Of a stretch of 64,000 nt of DNA, positions 35,579 to 47,160 are shown piece by piece. The notes below the pieces were generated by a model. The model had not been told where the DNA came from. It did not search any database and saw only the letters and a list, made by a program, of their open reading frames with translations. Position numbers and translations under genes: made by a program. The stretch comes from Magnolia sinica. Lineage: Eukaryota > Streptophyta > Magnoliopsida > Magnoliales > Magnoliaceae. Position 1 is the first letter of the stretch; the number at the start of each line of letters is the position of its first letter. The stretch covers positions 61,032,001 to 61,096,000 of the forward strand of contig NC_080588.1 in assembly GCF_029962835.1 (NCBI RefSeq), given 5' to 3'.

Positions 35579-37234
35579 ATCGGACTCAATTGTACCCGAG
35601 CCAAATTCTGTTAGACCCGATTTTAACCTGGACTAAAATAGTGGACTGCACCTGTTATAATTGGGCGGGTCCGGGTATCCGTTAACAGCGAAGGTCGTCG
35701 GTTCATGGGCCACCAGCGACATCCTTGTATTCTGAGCTATCAACAACGACAACCGATATGCTGGCCCATCTACGGCCATGATTTCTCATGTCGATGACTT
35801 TTTACAACCGGGCATCCACAAAGCGAAACGCGCTTCCATCAAAAGTACCAATGTCACACGCGTGTGTGTGATCTGGCATGTCCACCACACGGGACCCAAA
35901 AGCTAATTGTTTCCTATTTGAAATAACAGGTGGTCCAAATCATCAGATGGGCCACACATGTATGTTAAATGTGAACCGTTGGCTGTTCTTTTTTTTTTTT
36001 TTTTAACGGCCCTACCATTCATACAAGTGTGGCAGAGCAAATGAATGGACGTACCAGATTTTTTAAAATGATGAACATTCGTCAGAGCGTCCGCCTGATG
36101 AACGGAGATCTTGTGCACGTGTGACATGTAGGCATGCGTGCGATGCTTTTTGTTTGGTGTCGTACTTTTGAAGCAAACGAGAGAGAGCTATGAGGAGATA
36201 TTTGATACTCTGGCGGGGTACATCACTTGAAACGCAGGCACTCGGAAGTTGTACAGGTGGAAAACCTTAACTCAAACTAAACAGACTAGATTGTGGAACT
36301 GCTGCTACTGAATTACAGTCCCAAAATCATATTGGTTAAACAATCCTAACCTTTTATATTTGGACACTGGTTTGTCGTTATAGGAACGTGATTTCTTTTT
36401 TCATTTTTGACCGTCCAATTGATGGCCACTAATCCATTGATCGTATAATCAAAGAAGTGTAATTTTTTTCTCATAGTAAATCTAATCTGGGACCCATAAT
36501 TTGAACTTTTCAGATTAACTTATTTATATTCTAATATGCAATTTCTGAGTAATTTCTAAGTGCCTGAGTATCATCCAACACACTCTGCCGGAGTATGGAA
36601 GCTTTTGTCAGCCATGATAGCTCATTATCATTGAGTCGAATTGAAGTGTTGAGTGGGCCAGCTGGGCTTGACTCGATGGGTTAGGGGAATTATTTGATAC
36701 TCTGGCGAGGATGATAGTCCAAAAGCGTGCGTTCAGAAATTGGAACACATGGCATTATCTAACTAAAATCAAACCATTCAAATGGTCTGTCCACTGCAGG
36801 TATCTCATAATCCGAAAAAGGATATTGATCGGACGGTCGTAACCATTGATTTGTTGAATAAACTATTTTAACCGTCCAATGGATGTCCCCTTAATTGGCC
36901 AGTTGGGAGATTAGCTCTGGGACCGGAATCTGGATTTTTGAATTTTGTCCGTTTTGCCTATTTCACAATCAGTATCACCAGCATTGAGTGGGACCCACAT
37001 GTAGAGATGGTGGATGATCATAACCCGTCCAGATTCTGGGTGCTAACATATACCGGCCAAAATAAGAAACGTACGGATGATAGTATACAGTTTAAGTTGA
37101 ACCGTCCAAAATAAAAAATTTCAATGGTTCACATTCGACTACACAAATCATCCTTTCTGCATGATTTTCAATGGATCGAACAGAACATGGACGGTCCGCA
37201 TTGGGAGACACGTGCTGATGATTTCTGAGTCGCT
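35579..37234. other. Intergenic with a repeated TTTGATACTCTGGCG motif
   Basis: No gene. TTTGATACTCTGGCG(G/A)GG is at 36201-36218 and about 36693-36710, with an inverted CTCTGCCGGAGTAT near 36582. The intervening units share a loose layout with ACCGTCCAAT(T/G)GATG. Confidence 0.45.
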
Positions 37235-37555
37235 GTGTAGGGGAACGGATCGGCTGCTCACCCTACCATCAGCCAATGGCTATGGTCGGTGCACTGTGGG
37301 CTCCATCATGATGTGTGTGTTTCATCCATACCGTCCACCCATTATTTGAGATCATTTTATGATACGATCTCCAAAATGAGGTTGATCCAAATCTCAAGTG
37401 GACCGCACAGTGTTGATTGAACGCCCACCATTAAAAACTTCTTGGGGGCCATAAAAGTTTCAGATCAAGTTGATAATTTTTTTACCTTTATCCAAGTCTG
37501 CATGACCTAATCAACTGGTTAGATGTCAAGTAACCAGTATAACGGGCTCAGGAAA
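37235..37555. repeat. Half of an FB-A fold-back element
   Basis: Starts GGGGAACGGATCGGCTGCTC and carries the CATCATGATGTGTGTGTTTC and AAATCTCAAGTGGACC blocks. The right arm is missing or lost in 37556-37697. Confidence 0.65.
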
Positions 37556-37697
37556 TGATTTTAGGTGTTATCCAAACTCTCACCTCTCATCGTGGATTAC
37601 AAACCCCCTTGGGAAGGGATTAGAAACCAAGTTACTTTATGCTCCCAACGAATCAAGGGGATTTGAAACCCCCACCAATCCATGGTGCCAAACAGCC

Positions 37698-38455
37698 TGT
37701 TAGGGAAAAAATATGATAAGTTCTTGAGTCGGCTAGAAAAGCGGAAGAGTAGTGAAGCATTTGCTCGGATTCGTTGGATGCTTCCGAATAAAGCCCAAAG
37801 TCCCTAAGAACGCTGGATGGAGAGATGTAACTCGGACCGTGAGGTCCCTGACCCGGTCGTAGCCTGAGCGTCTGGAGCCATAAGACGAAACCTCTAAGGG
37901 AGGAAGTGCACCTCAAGGCCCAATCGAAGCCTCAGAGAGGAAAGCCAAACTGACAGAATAAGATCAGTCAGTCCTAAAGCCGCCCAAACTTTAGTCCGAC
38001 TCAAGGATTGAGTCGGTCAATAGAGTATGCAGAGAACCAGCCGTAGAGTTTGTCTTAGCACAACAATGTCGGAAAGATACGCATCGACCGAGGTATATTG
38101 CTCCATATCTGGAAGTTACCTGGTAAAACTCTGGATTCTATCCGAGGTCTTCAGAAGATAAGATTATAATCTCCCGGAATCTAGAGGTAACGAAGATTAT
38201 GGATCCTCAAATATTGAAATCTATCTTTACGGAATTTACCCTAAGGAATACAAAAGCCCTACGGGGTATATGTCATATAAATACAGAGATCCTTATGTTA
38301 AAAGGTATACATAAATTCTCATCCTAAAAACCTTTTAAAAAGACCTAGATTCTAACTTAAGCATCAGAGGGTCCCCTGGTAAGGCCAGGTCACCTTTTCC
38401 TTCTACTTATACAGGTTTCAGGGTTACTAAGGGAGTGAGTTGAAATCAGCATCAA
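37698..38455 (+). repeat. Probable Ty3/Gypsy LTR (solo or fragment; fossil)
   Basis: Starts TGTTAGGGAA. It contains CATATAAATACAGAGATCC as a TATA-like region and CTAACTTAAGCATCAGAGGG with CCCCTGGTAAGG, a layout common in Tat-type Gypsy LTRs. The 3' edge (near AATCAGCATCA) and any target duplication are unsettled. No internal part is present. Confidence 0.4.
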
Positions 38456-38483
38456 TGCGACCCATTAATGTTTTTTTTTTTTT

Positions 38484-38594
38484 GGTTTGTTAGTTTTGTA
38501 ATGAAAAGTTAAGGAAAGAGATGTTTGCCAATTTTATTTTTTTTTTGGTTTGTTAGTTTTGTAATGAAAAGTTAAGGGAAGAGATGTTTGCCAA
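38484..38594 (+). repeat. 63-bp tandem duplication
   Basis: GGTTTGTTAGTTTTGTAATG through GAGATGTTTGCCA occurs at 38484 and 38547, nearly identical. Confidence 0.9.
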
Positions 38595-38599
38595 AAGTG

Positions 38600-38722
38600 C
38601 ACCTCAAATGCACGCGACCCACACCCACACACACCTTAGGGGGATTTCACCACATATGGGTCTCGAACCAAGACCACGTGTTGAAACTCCCCAGAGTCTA
38701 CCATTGAGGCAAGGACTCAACC
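38600..38722 (-). repeat. tRNA-derived SINE (family 1), minus strand
   Basis: The reverse complement reads GAGTCCTTGCCTCAATGGTA and GACTCTGGGGAGTTTCAACA, with B box GGTTCGAGACC and body GTGGTGAAATCC, then a GTGTG run. Confidence 0.75.
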
Positions 38723-39411
38723 CAAGTACGTTTTCCAAATGCAACATTACAAACATCTTCATAGATTAAGAACTACGATCGTACAATTCAAGCAATTTTT
38801 TAATGCTTTCCCGGAAGGTTTGGAGAAAGCAGCAATCCGGTACTAAATACACTTAATGCAATAACTAATAAGTGGCGAGGACAGGGCTCAATTACATCGT
38901 ATTTTGGTCAATGCAGACTGATAGACAGGTACTTGAGCTGAGCAACTTAAAAAAAGGCTCACCATTTCTAACTGTACTTGGCCCTACCAATCACTTTTCA
39001 CCAAGTCGCTACAGCACCATTGAAGGTGATGAAAGGGAAAGATTGCGCAGCTAGACCCACACCACCTCAACGTAGTGTAACGATGCAGGGAGATGTGATT
39101 GGTGGGATGCAGGGAGATGTGATTGGTGGGGCATGAGGATATCATAGCGCATGCTTAGTTGAAAGCTTTAAAAATGACTTGTGTTCATATGCAGTGTATG
39201 GCTCCACCAACCAAATTAGTCATCTCAATGGTGTTAAAATGATGCGGTAAGAATTGATTAATGGCGAGATCTAAAAATGTATTTTACTTAACACTTTTTG
39301 TCATGCATTAATAATAAACTTATGAGAGTTTCAACATGTGGTTAAGAGTTTAAGAATCCATTGTAGTGTGAATGAATACAGTGTGTATATGTGTGTGTGG
39401 TTTTATGCTAT
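38723..39411. other. Intergenic, nothing recognised
   Basis: A short direct repeat GATGCAGGGAGATGTGATTG occurs twice near 39083-39125. No gene. Confidence 0.5.
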
Positions 39412-40300
39412 AGATTTCATATGAACTTCCCATGAAGTTGAGTTGTGTGGTCCCCATTGTGAAACGTGTCAAAAATCTATCCCATCAATCATATGCATGG
39501 TGGGCCTCGGGCTTAAAAATCAACTCAATCCATGACTTTTTGTTGGCCACACCATGTGCAAAAATTGAGAGGAGTTATCCTCCCATTAAAACATTTATAA
39601 TTATTTATTAGGCCCATTGAGACGTGGTTCACACATCCAACCCATCTATTATGTGTGTCCTACTGGGATGAGTGGTCGAACCACGTTAAGATGCATCCAA
39701 ATTTCAGGTGGGACCCACCAAGTGCTTTTATATGTTTTAGTCAGGTCTTCACATGATATTAAATGGTATAGCCCACCAGAATTCCGCATGCGGCTGATTT
39801 TTTGGATATCTCATAATTTAAAGGGACCCATCAAATATATGGTGTTGATGTTCGACACACATCATGGTGGGGCCCACAAAGTTACGGTTCCCATGAGGTT
39901 GACTATACATATATATAGGGTCGCCTTTAAATTATGGGATATCCCAAAAATCAGCCGTGTACGGAACTCAGGTGGGCCATACCATCTAAATCCATGTGAA
40001 GACATGCCAAAAACATCGAAACCTACTTGGTGGGGCCCACGTAAGTTTTGGATGCAGCTGAAACTTGGTCTGACCCCTCATCCGAGTGGGAGACACAAAA
40101 TGGACAGGCTGGATTTGTGAACCACATCTTAGTAGGCCCAATAAACAATCATGAATATTTTAATGGGAGGGTAACCCTTCTTAATTGTTACCTAGGGCCC
40201 ACACGAGTCATGGATTGACCTGATTTTTATTTATATTGCCTATCATGGAATGATGCATATGACAAATCGTGTTGATGTCCTATCCACATCACAGTGGGGC
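39412..40300. mobile_element. Large palindromic fold-back element (family FB-B)
   Basis: Left arm about 39412-39840 and right arm about 39925-40300 are reverse complements, for example CTTCACATGATATTAAATGG against CCATCTAAATCCATGTGAAG, and ATTAGGCCCATTGAGACGTG against ATCTTAGTAGGCCCAATAA. No coding capacity. A (TA)n at 40301-40324 follows. Confidence 0.7.
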
Positions 40301-40319
40301 CTATATATATATATATATA

Positions 40320-40470
40320 TATATGGGAACTTCCCATGAGATCGAGCTGTGTGGGCCCCACTGTGATGTGGATAGGACATCAACATGATTAGTCATATGC
40401 ATCATTCCATGATAGGCAATATAAATAAAAATCGCAGGTTATTGATGTGGATAGGACATCAACCGCTAGC
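40320..40470. repeat. Partial FB-B arm, inverted to 40225-40300
   Basis: GGGAACTTCCCATGAGATCG leads to CACTGTGATGTGGATAGGAC, the reverse complement of the arm just before the TA tract. The phrase GATGTGGATAGGACATCAAC repeats at about 40370 and 40445. Confidence 0.6.
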
Positions 40471-41379
40471 ATTGATTCGCAGGTTATTATGTGCCAACCT
40501 TATTATCAACAGTCAGGTTAGGCCGACGGTTTGGATGACTACCAATCAAATCTCACCACCTCACCCAACCACCATGTGAGGGTGGTGAAGGCCACACGAG
40601 CCAATCTGCGTCCCTTCTAATGACCCCATTTCGGATGTCGATTAGAGCCCTTACCTCCCACGTTGGTGGTGAAATGATGTGGCCGGACTTGACTAGTTGG
40701 CTGTAGACCGTTAGAGATGTGCCCAAGGTAACTATTTCACGGTTTTTATCTTGGCCATACTCGGCCCGTTTCTGACAGTACAGGCCCACCAATTACGTCA
40801 GGCCACATCATCTCACCAGGAATGCCTCCCCCACTTTCATGAAAAGTCAACTCGATGTCCTGGAATACATGTGCGTCAATCCAGACCGTCTATTGAATAG
40901 GAGACATACACCGGATGCAGGATGACTGGAAGATGACACAGATCTGATAGTTTTAACCATCAATTTTAGCGTTGAGATCCAACGGTTAAATTTGAAACAA
41001 TCAGGCCTGTGATTTTTGAATTCTTTTGATTTACCCATGATAGATCAAGATTATAAAAATAAGGTAGATCCAAAAGTCATATGGGCCATATCAAATGAAA
41101 CAGTGGAAACGGAAATATTCACCGTTGAAACCTTTCTGAAGCTAACCATGATGTTTATATGCCATCCAAACCGTTCATCCTAATAGAAAACTTCTGTCAC
41201 CGCAGGCGTTCAATACCCACTGTTTGGTGTGAAATGGCCCACTTGAGTTTTGGATCTACTCTATTTTTAGACTCCTGATGTACCGGGTCTTGAAAAACAG
41301 GATTTGTTAACGACATTCATGTGGGCCCCACACAGACGCGGACAAGGGACTATCTCTGTGCCCGGGGTCACAGGCGCGG
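40471..41379. other. Intergenic with fragmentary fold-back sequence
   Basis: No gene. Bases about 41040-41260 resemble an FB-A core with diverged arms (GGTAGATCCAAAAGTC and TTTTGGATCTACTC). Confidence 0.4.
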
Positions 41380-41885
41380 TTTGGCTAGTGACGCTGCCAT
41401 CAGCCAGGTGGCTAGTGGTTGGTGCTCCGTGGACCCCACCATGATGTATATGTTTTATCCACGCCATCCATCCATTTTAAAAGATAATTTTAGGGCTTTA
41501 TCTCAAAATTGATGTAGATACGTATCTCAGGTGGACCACACCATGGGAAAACAGTAGTGATTGAATGTCCACCATTAAAAACCTCCTAAGGCCCACTGTA
41601 ATGGTTATTTAACATCTAACCTTTTGATTACGTCATATAGACTTGGATGAAAAATATCAGCTTGATCCAAAACTTTTGTGGCCCCCAAAAATTTTTTAAT
41701 GGTCGGGGTTCAATCAACACTGTGCGGTCCACTTGAGATTTGGATCAACCTCATGCTGTTACCATAAAATGATTTGGAAGAATGAGTTGACAGCATGAAT
41801 AAAACACATATCATGGTGGGGCCCACAAAGCACGGACCACTAGCCATTCGCTGGTTGCAGGGTGGGTAGCCAATCCGTTTCCGAC
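41380..41885. mobile_element. Complete FB-A fold-back element
   Basis: The left arm has GGTTTGGCTAGTGACGCTGC and CACCATGATGTATATG. The right arm has CATATCATGGTGGGG and GGGTAGCCAATCCGTTTCC. It has the same order of blocks as 43-581. Target duplication not resolved. Confidence 0.7.
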
Positions 41886-41906
41886 AGTTACCCAAAAAAC
41901 ATGAGG

Positions 41907-42213
41907 GACGCGGATTGCGTACTACCCCCGCCCGTCCCTAGCTCCTAACGGGCAGGTCTGTGGGTGGGGCCACCATGATGTATCTGTACATCTATACCGT
42001 CTATCCTTTTTCTCCGATTATTTTAAGACATGAAAACAATATTAAGTCATTTCCAATTGATCGTTGGATATGCCTCATTTTTGTTTTCATGCCTTAAAAT
42101 AATTTGAAAAAAGGGATAGACGGCTTGGATCTACAGATACGTCACAGTGGGCCCACCCACAGACCTGCCGTTCGGAGCTAGGGAAGGGCGGGGTAGTACG
42201 CAATCCGCGTCCT
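41907..42213. mobile_element. 307-bp palindromic MITE (family FB-C)
   Basis: Ends GACGCGGATTGCGTACTACC and GGTAGTACGCAATCCGCGTC are exact inverse copies. Flanks AACATGAGG (41898-41906) and AAAATGAGG (42214-42222) match at 8 of 9 bases, a Mutator-size duplication. Arms are about 130 bp around a short spacer. Confidence 0.8.
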
Positions 42214-42696
42214 AAAATGAGGGACCCGGGACCCGCTTAGTGAAGCCACCCAATCCATTGGCACGTGCGGCAGAGTAGGATTGAGAATTCTACACGCGCG
42301 AATATCCTTAGCAAGACCCGATTATAATGAGGTTGGCTAGAATACATCCGACGTAGTGCAAAAGATTACGTTGGGACTTTAGCCGTTGGATCGGGGTCCT
42401 TTTCATTGATCGAAATTGTTAATTTGGTGGGTCCCAGTATGGAATCGCGACCACTAAAAACATCTGAGATTCAAAAATCCCGTTTGACTATTCAAAAGTT
42501 ATTTAAACCGTATATTTTAATATGAAAAGTCAAATGATCAAAGAGTTATAATATACAATCCAACGGTTGCGATTTTTTGTACAACCCCATCAAAGGTGAG
42601 GACCATCAGATAGACGGTTCCGATCATTGAAAGATGACTCCATATCTATACCGGTAGGTTGGGATGCGTTGTACGAAGCGCCTCTCTTCCAAAACA
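42214..42696. other. Intergenic, nothing recognised
   Basis: Distal upstream region of WLIM1. No coding frame or recognised repeat. Confidence 0.5.
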
Positions 42697-43266
42697 GAGT
42701 GAGTGGTTCAAAATCGACGGAGACATGGAGAGATAAAATCCGTATTATTCATCTGATCCTCGACCCGAGTCCCTTCTCAAATACTCGGGTCCTCATTTCT
42801 GACAAGTGGGGCCATGTTTCATTGATCCAGACCATTGAATTTCTGGACTTACAATAGATATATAATTTCCTTAAATAAATCTTAGAGAGTGAGTGGTTCA
42901 AAATCGAAGGAAACACTGAGAGATAAAATCCGTATTATTCATCTGATCCTCGATCCGAGTCTCTACTCAGATACTCGGGTTCTCATTTCTGACAAGTGGA
43001 GCCATGCTTCACTGATCCAGACCATTGAATTTCTGTGCCTACAATAGATATTTAATTTCCTGAAATAAATATTAGAGGGTGAGACGTTCAAAATCGACGG
43101 AGACACGGAGAGATAAAATCCGTATTATTTATCTGATGCTCTACCCGAGTATCTGCCCAGATACTCGGGTTCTCATTTCTGACAATTGGAACCCATGTTT
43201 CACTGATCTAGACCATTGAATTGTTGAGACTACAATAGATATATAATTTCCTAGAAAATAGCTTGA
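42697..43266 (+). repeat. Three tandem 190-bp units upstream of WLIM1
   Basis: Units begin at 42697, 42887 and 43077 with GTTCAAAATCGA(C/A)GGA and share ATAAAATCCGTATTATTCAT, a CCCGAGT...ACTCGGGT inverted pair, and CAATAGATATATAATTTCCT. They are roughly 85-90% similar by eye. The array ends about 545 bp before the WLIM1 start codon. Confidence 0.9.
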
Positions 43267-43810
43267 TAGGATTATGCTTGCCTTGAAATTTGTACCCTCC
43301 AAATAGACCGTTAATAAAATAAATCCAGGGACGGTCCAGATTCAACTACAAAAATTCCCAAGGAATCTTAAAATCAGGTAGGGATATGGACATGGCCTAC
43401 CCACTGTATAATCAACATAACAACGGTGTGGATTACTAAACCGTGGGTCCAGCTTGTCAGAAACCAAAACCCGAGTATGGTGCGCAAATGCCTCAGTACC
43501 TATTATTTATTCTCTATCTGTCCGAAATTTAAAATAACGACCGTTAGTTACCGACTGTAAATTCGGACAAAATCATTACCACTGCCTTCCTCTCCTTACT
43601 GTTTTTGCTTTCACAAACCGCAATTTTCTGCAACTGCTTTTTTTTATTTTTTATTTTTAAATTTCTTTTTCTTTCTTTACTATTCCTCTTATCCTTTTAT
43701 ATTCTTCTCTCTCCCCCTCTCTCGTTCTCACCTCTTGAAAAAGCTTTGAATAGGAAGGACAGAAAGGCAAAGGAGAGAGAGAGGTAGAGCTTTTGGGTGC
43801 TGTAGAAGCA
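43267..43810 (+). promoter_or_regulatory. WLIM1: Proximal promoter and 5' UTR of WLIM1
   Basis: TTTATATT at 43696-43703 is a plausible TATA box, followed by a CT-rich leader of the kind often seen at plant transcription starts. That would place the start near 43730 and leave about 80 bp of 5' UTR. The region 43620-43690 is T-rich. No confident factor-binding sites are called. Confidence 0.45.
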
Positions 43811-46405
43811 ATGGCCTTTGCTGGAACAACCCAAAAATGTCAGGCTTGCGACAAGACGGTTTATCTTGTCGATAAGCTGACCGCCGATAACCGGATCTTC
43901 CACAAGGCCTGCTTCCGGTGCCACCACTGCAAAGGAACTCTCAAGGTTGGATTATTTCGTTGTTGTTGAATTGTCTTGAATTGCATTTTTGGAGCTGGGT
44001 TTTTTTATGGTTGTTGATGGTTTTCATTTTTGTTCTTTTTTTAATTAATTGTGGTTTTTAAAAAAATGAGTTTGGGTATTGGTTTGGTGGGATTTGGGAT
44101 TTTTGGGGTAGTTTTTTCAAGACCCAAGCGGTTGAATTACCAAGAAAGTTTTGATCTTTCTGTGAAATTATGAAGGTGGTTGATGGCGTTTCTGTTTTTT
44201 TATTGTGTTGTTTTGATACGAGTTTTTAATGATTTTGGGTTTTGGGTTTCACCGTTGTATTTGGAAATTTTGAAATCTTTTTCAAGACCCAATTGGTTGA
44301 ATTGATGAATCATCGTGACTCTTTCTATGAAATATTGAGGGTGTAGATCCTGCATTTCCATTATTAGCAGTAGTTTCTATCTCAGGTTTTTTTTTCTTTT
44401 TTTCCTTTCTTTCTTTCTTTCTTTCTTATGGTTGTGTGCACAAGGACTTGAATACTTGGTCTTTCTTTTTAGACCAATTTTGTTGAATTGCTTAATTATC
44501 ATGGAAGATATGGTTTTTCTATGAAAATTTAGATGGGCTTGTTTCGAAAAATTTTAGATGAAATATTTACATGGGCTTGTTTTGAAAAAAAAAAAAAAAA
44601 AATCACCTCAAGCTTATTGTCGATGTTTTATTTTCTGGGTGAATGAATTTTAGATGTGAAGAGAGGGATCTCTATTTTCTTTTTCTTTTTCTTGATTTTC
44701 TGTAAATGGGCTTCAATCGGTACTGATAATCCATAGTCTCATTCCAATTCGATCAGATCCCCCAATTCCTCTTTTGTTCTGTTTCATTTTGCAGACTAAT
44801 CTGATCTTAGATTCATGTTTGAAAAAAAAAAATGCAATGTAATGGCAATTTATCTCAGAAATCAACAGCTTAGTTGCAAAATCATCAGTTATGGTATCAA
44901 TGTATGTTAGATTAAAGATCTAATGGGACTCTATATTAAGATGTGAAAAGAAGGCCTAGATCTATACATTTCCTTCCAGAATCTTAGAAAGAAAATTACT
45001 GGCTTGAAATAATGCATGTATTTATGTGTTTGATCAGATATGGCATATCAATGCCAATCAAGAGCTATATTGCAAAAATATGTATTTTGGATTTAAAATC
45101 TTATTTGCTTTGATTTCATATCCATACGTGTTCTTTCCTTTCGCATGAAAATTTTAATTTTCCTGAAAGAAAATTACATTTCAAGGACTTAGAATTTCCA
45201 AAATCAATGACAATTTCCCTTCTGCAGCTTGGAAACTACAACTCTTTTGAGGGAGTTCTCTACTGCAGGCCCCACTTCGATCAGCTCTTCAAGAGAACTG
45301 GCAGCCTAGATAAAAGCTTCGAAGGTAACGAACGGCCTACATTCATTAATCAGTCCATTAAATCCATCAAACTTCTGTCGTCCCCTTTTTGCAACACTCA
45401 AATCTCTCATATACATCCTGTTTCAGGAACCCCAAAAGTCGTCAAGCCCGAAAAACCTGCCGAAAGTGAGGTAAATCTCTCAAATTTACAGCATTGCATA
45501 TGCGTTTGGATGCACTAGTTTCATCATTTCAGCTGGTTTCTAACACTTGATGAACTGCTGCTGATCTTGAATATGGGCTTGCTTGAACAGAACGCCTCTG
45601 CTAACAAAGTGTCGAATATGTTCGCTGGTACGAGAGAGAAGTGCGTTGGATGTAAAAGGACAGTGTATCCAATCGAAAAGGTAATCACAGCCATTGCCAT
45701 CATCTTAGTTCAATTTTAGTGCTATACATGTCCAAATAGGTATGTAATCTTGAGAAAGTCTAGTAGATTGAACAAAGAAGATTCAGGGTCACCCGACAAT
45801 GTGGGCCCCACTTTACGTTGATTGAATTGGGCTGGCTGTGAACATGACCTGGTTGTGGACCACACATGTATGAGGAAAATTGCTGGTTAGAATGAAACAC
45901 AACCAACAGTCCATATTCAGTGTATACAAAGTAACCATCCCAATTGAGCTGTTTGTGACAGACCCCACCTGACGAAAGGCACCACATGGCATGATGGTGG
46001 GGCGCACACACATAACTAATTAGCATTTCTCATACAATTATAATTCTTAGACTACATAACTAATTAGCATTTCTCATACAATTATAATACTTAGACTACA
46101 TTCCAACAAACATTTTTATTTTATTTTTTTTATCATCACCGTACGAGTACCCATCCGTGCCGAATCATCACCTGTCCATCTACATTTTCCAGGTCACTGT
46201 CAATGGAACTGCATACCACAAGAGCTGCTTCAAGTGCACCTATGGAGGGTGTGTGATCAGCCCATCCAACTACATTGCACACGAAGGGAAGCTGTATTGC
46301 AAGCATCACCACATCCAACTCTTCAGAGAGAAAGGCAACTACAGCCAGCTTGAGAACGACAATGAGAAGGACACAGATGAGACTGTAGCCGCTGCAGAAT
46401 CGTAA
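43811..46405 (+). CDS. WLIM1: WLIM1-type LIM domain protein, five exons
   Basis: Exons 43811-43945, 45228-45324, 45427-45470, 45591-45680 and 46193-46405 join in phase to 192 codons, all with GT/AG borders. The start MAFAGTTQKCQACDKTVYLV is the WLIM1 N-terminus. LIM1 has C10, C13, H31, C34, C37, C40, C58 and H61. LIM2 has C110, C113, H131, C134, C137, C142, C158 and H161, with the wider C-X4-C-X15-C spacing usual for plant LIM2. The acidic tail ends AAAES. Plant two-LIM proteins bundle actin filaments and some act in the nucleus on phenylpropanoid genes. No break is seen, so the gene looks functional. It is a little shorter than tobacco WLIM1 (about 200 residues). Confidence 0.95.
45783..46101. 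repeat. Repeat insertion and 44-bp tandem duplication in WLIM1 intron 4
   Basis: The intron 45681-46192 holds GTGGGCCCCAC-type fold-back sequence with inverted ends (GTGGGCCCCACTTTACG near 45801 and ATGATGGTGGGGCGCAC near 45993). Right after it CATAACTAATTAGCATTTCT starts twice, at 46011 and 46055. Confidence 0.6.
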
Positions 46406-46664
46406 TCTGTCGGACCCGATTGTGTTTTGCCATGCTGTTTTGTTACAGTCTCTTACATGTTTGGATTGGGAGTGTTTGAGATGTTGCCAAGAAAAAAACA
46501 CTTGTGGGCTGTTGTTGTTTTTCATCTTTTCCTTGTTTGGGTTCCTTGAGATTGTTGGAACATATTAGCTTAAGATCAGACATGGCCCATTTGATGATCA
46601 TATCTGCATGCTACTGCCCTGATATCTGTATGTCACAATCCTAGTTGGGTTCCTATTCATTTTC

Positions 46665-46670
46665 AATAAA
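46665..46670 (+). terminator. WLIM1: Candidate polyadenylation signal of WLIM1
   Basis: AATAAA 260 bp after the stop codon, with a T-rich 3' UTR before it. Plant signals are loose, so this is only a likely site. Confidence 0.4.
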
Positions 46671-46679
46671 TGTTAGTGG

Positions 46680-47160
46680 GCCCCACTAAGTTAGTTCTTA
46701 GTGGGGCCCTACTGATTTTGTGATGTTTGATTCTTAGATGGAGGATCACATGGTGGAAGAATTGTAGACTTTAAACAGATCTATAAGTGGGCCCGATCGT
46801 GCAGGATCCCGACCATTCACCAGGTGGGCCGCATACCTGGTCCAAAAATCAGGTTGGTTCGTTCATCAGGTGGGCCACTTAGTCATTAGTGGGCCCCTAC
46901 TGATTGATGCAGGATTGCATGGTAAAAAAGTGTGGACTTTTGAACAAATCTGTAAGTGGGCACAGGTGTGCGGGATCTGGGCCGTTCGCCAGGCAGGCTA
47001 TGTACCTGATCCTAAAAGCTCAGAATAGTTTGCTTACCAGGTGGGCCACAGTGTAGAAAAATGATGAATGATTGAAAAAAGAATGACCATTAAAAAGGAA
47101 TAGCTGATTTTGGGCCAGGGGACGTTCTTAGTGGGACCCACTTGTTGAATGGCCTGGATG
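46680..47160. repeat. Degenerate two-unit repeat, GGGCC-rich
   Basis: Two units of about 150-160 bp (46735-46885 and 46895-47055) share GGATTGCATGGTAAAAAA-like, AACA(A/G)ATCT(A/G)TAAGTGGGC and CAGGTGGGCCAC elements. No gene. Confidence 0.5.

Noticed and set aside
39617-40120. 167-codon plus-strand frame
   Set aside because: It spans both arms of the FB-B palindrome, so its length is a by-product of repeat composition.
42697-43266. CRISPR-like array
   Set aside because: Units are 190 bp, contiguous and diverged without unique spacers, in a plant genome. It is an ordinary tandem repeat.
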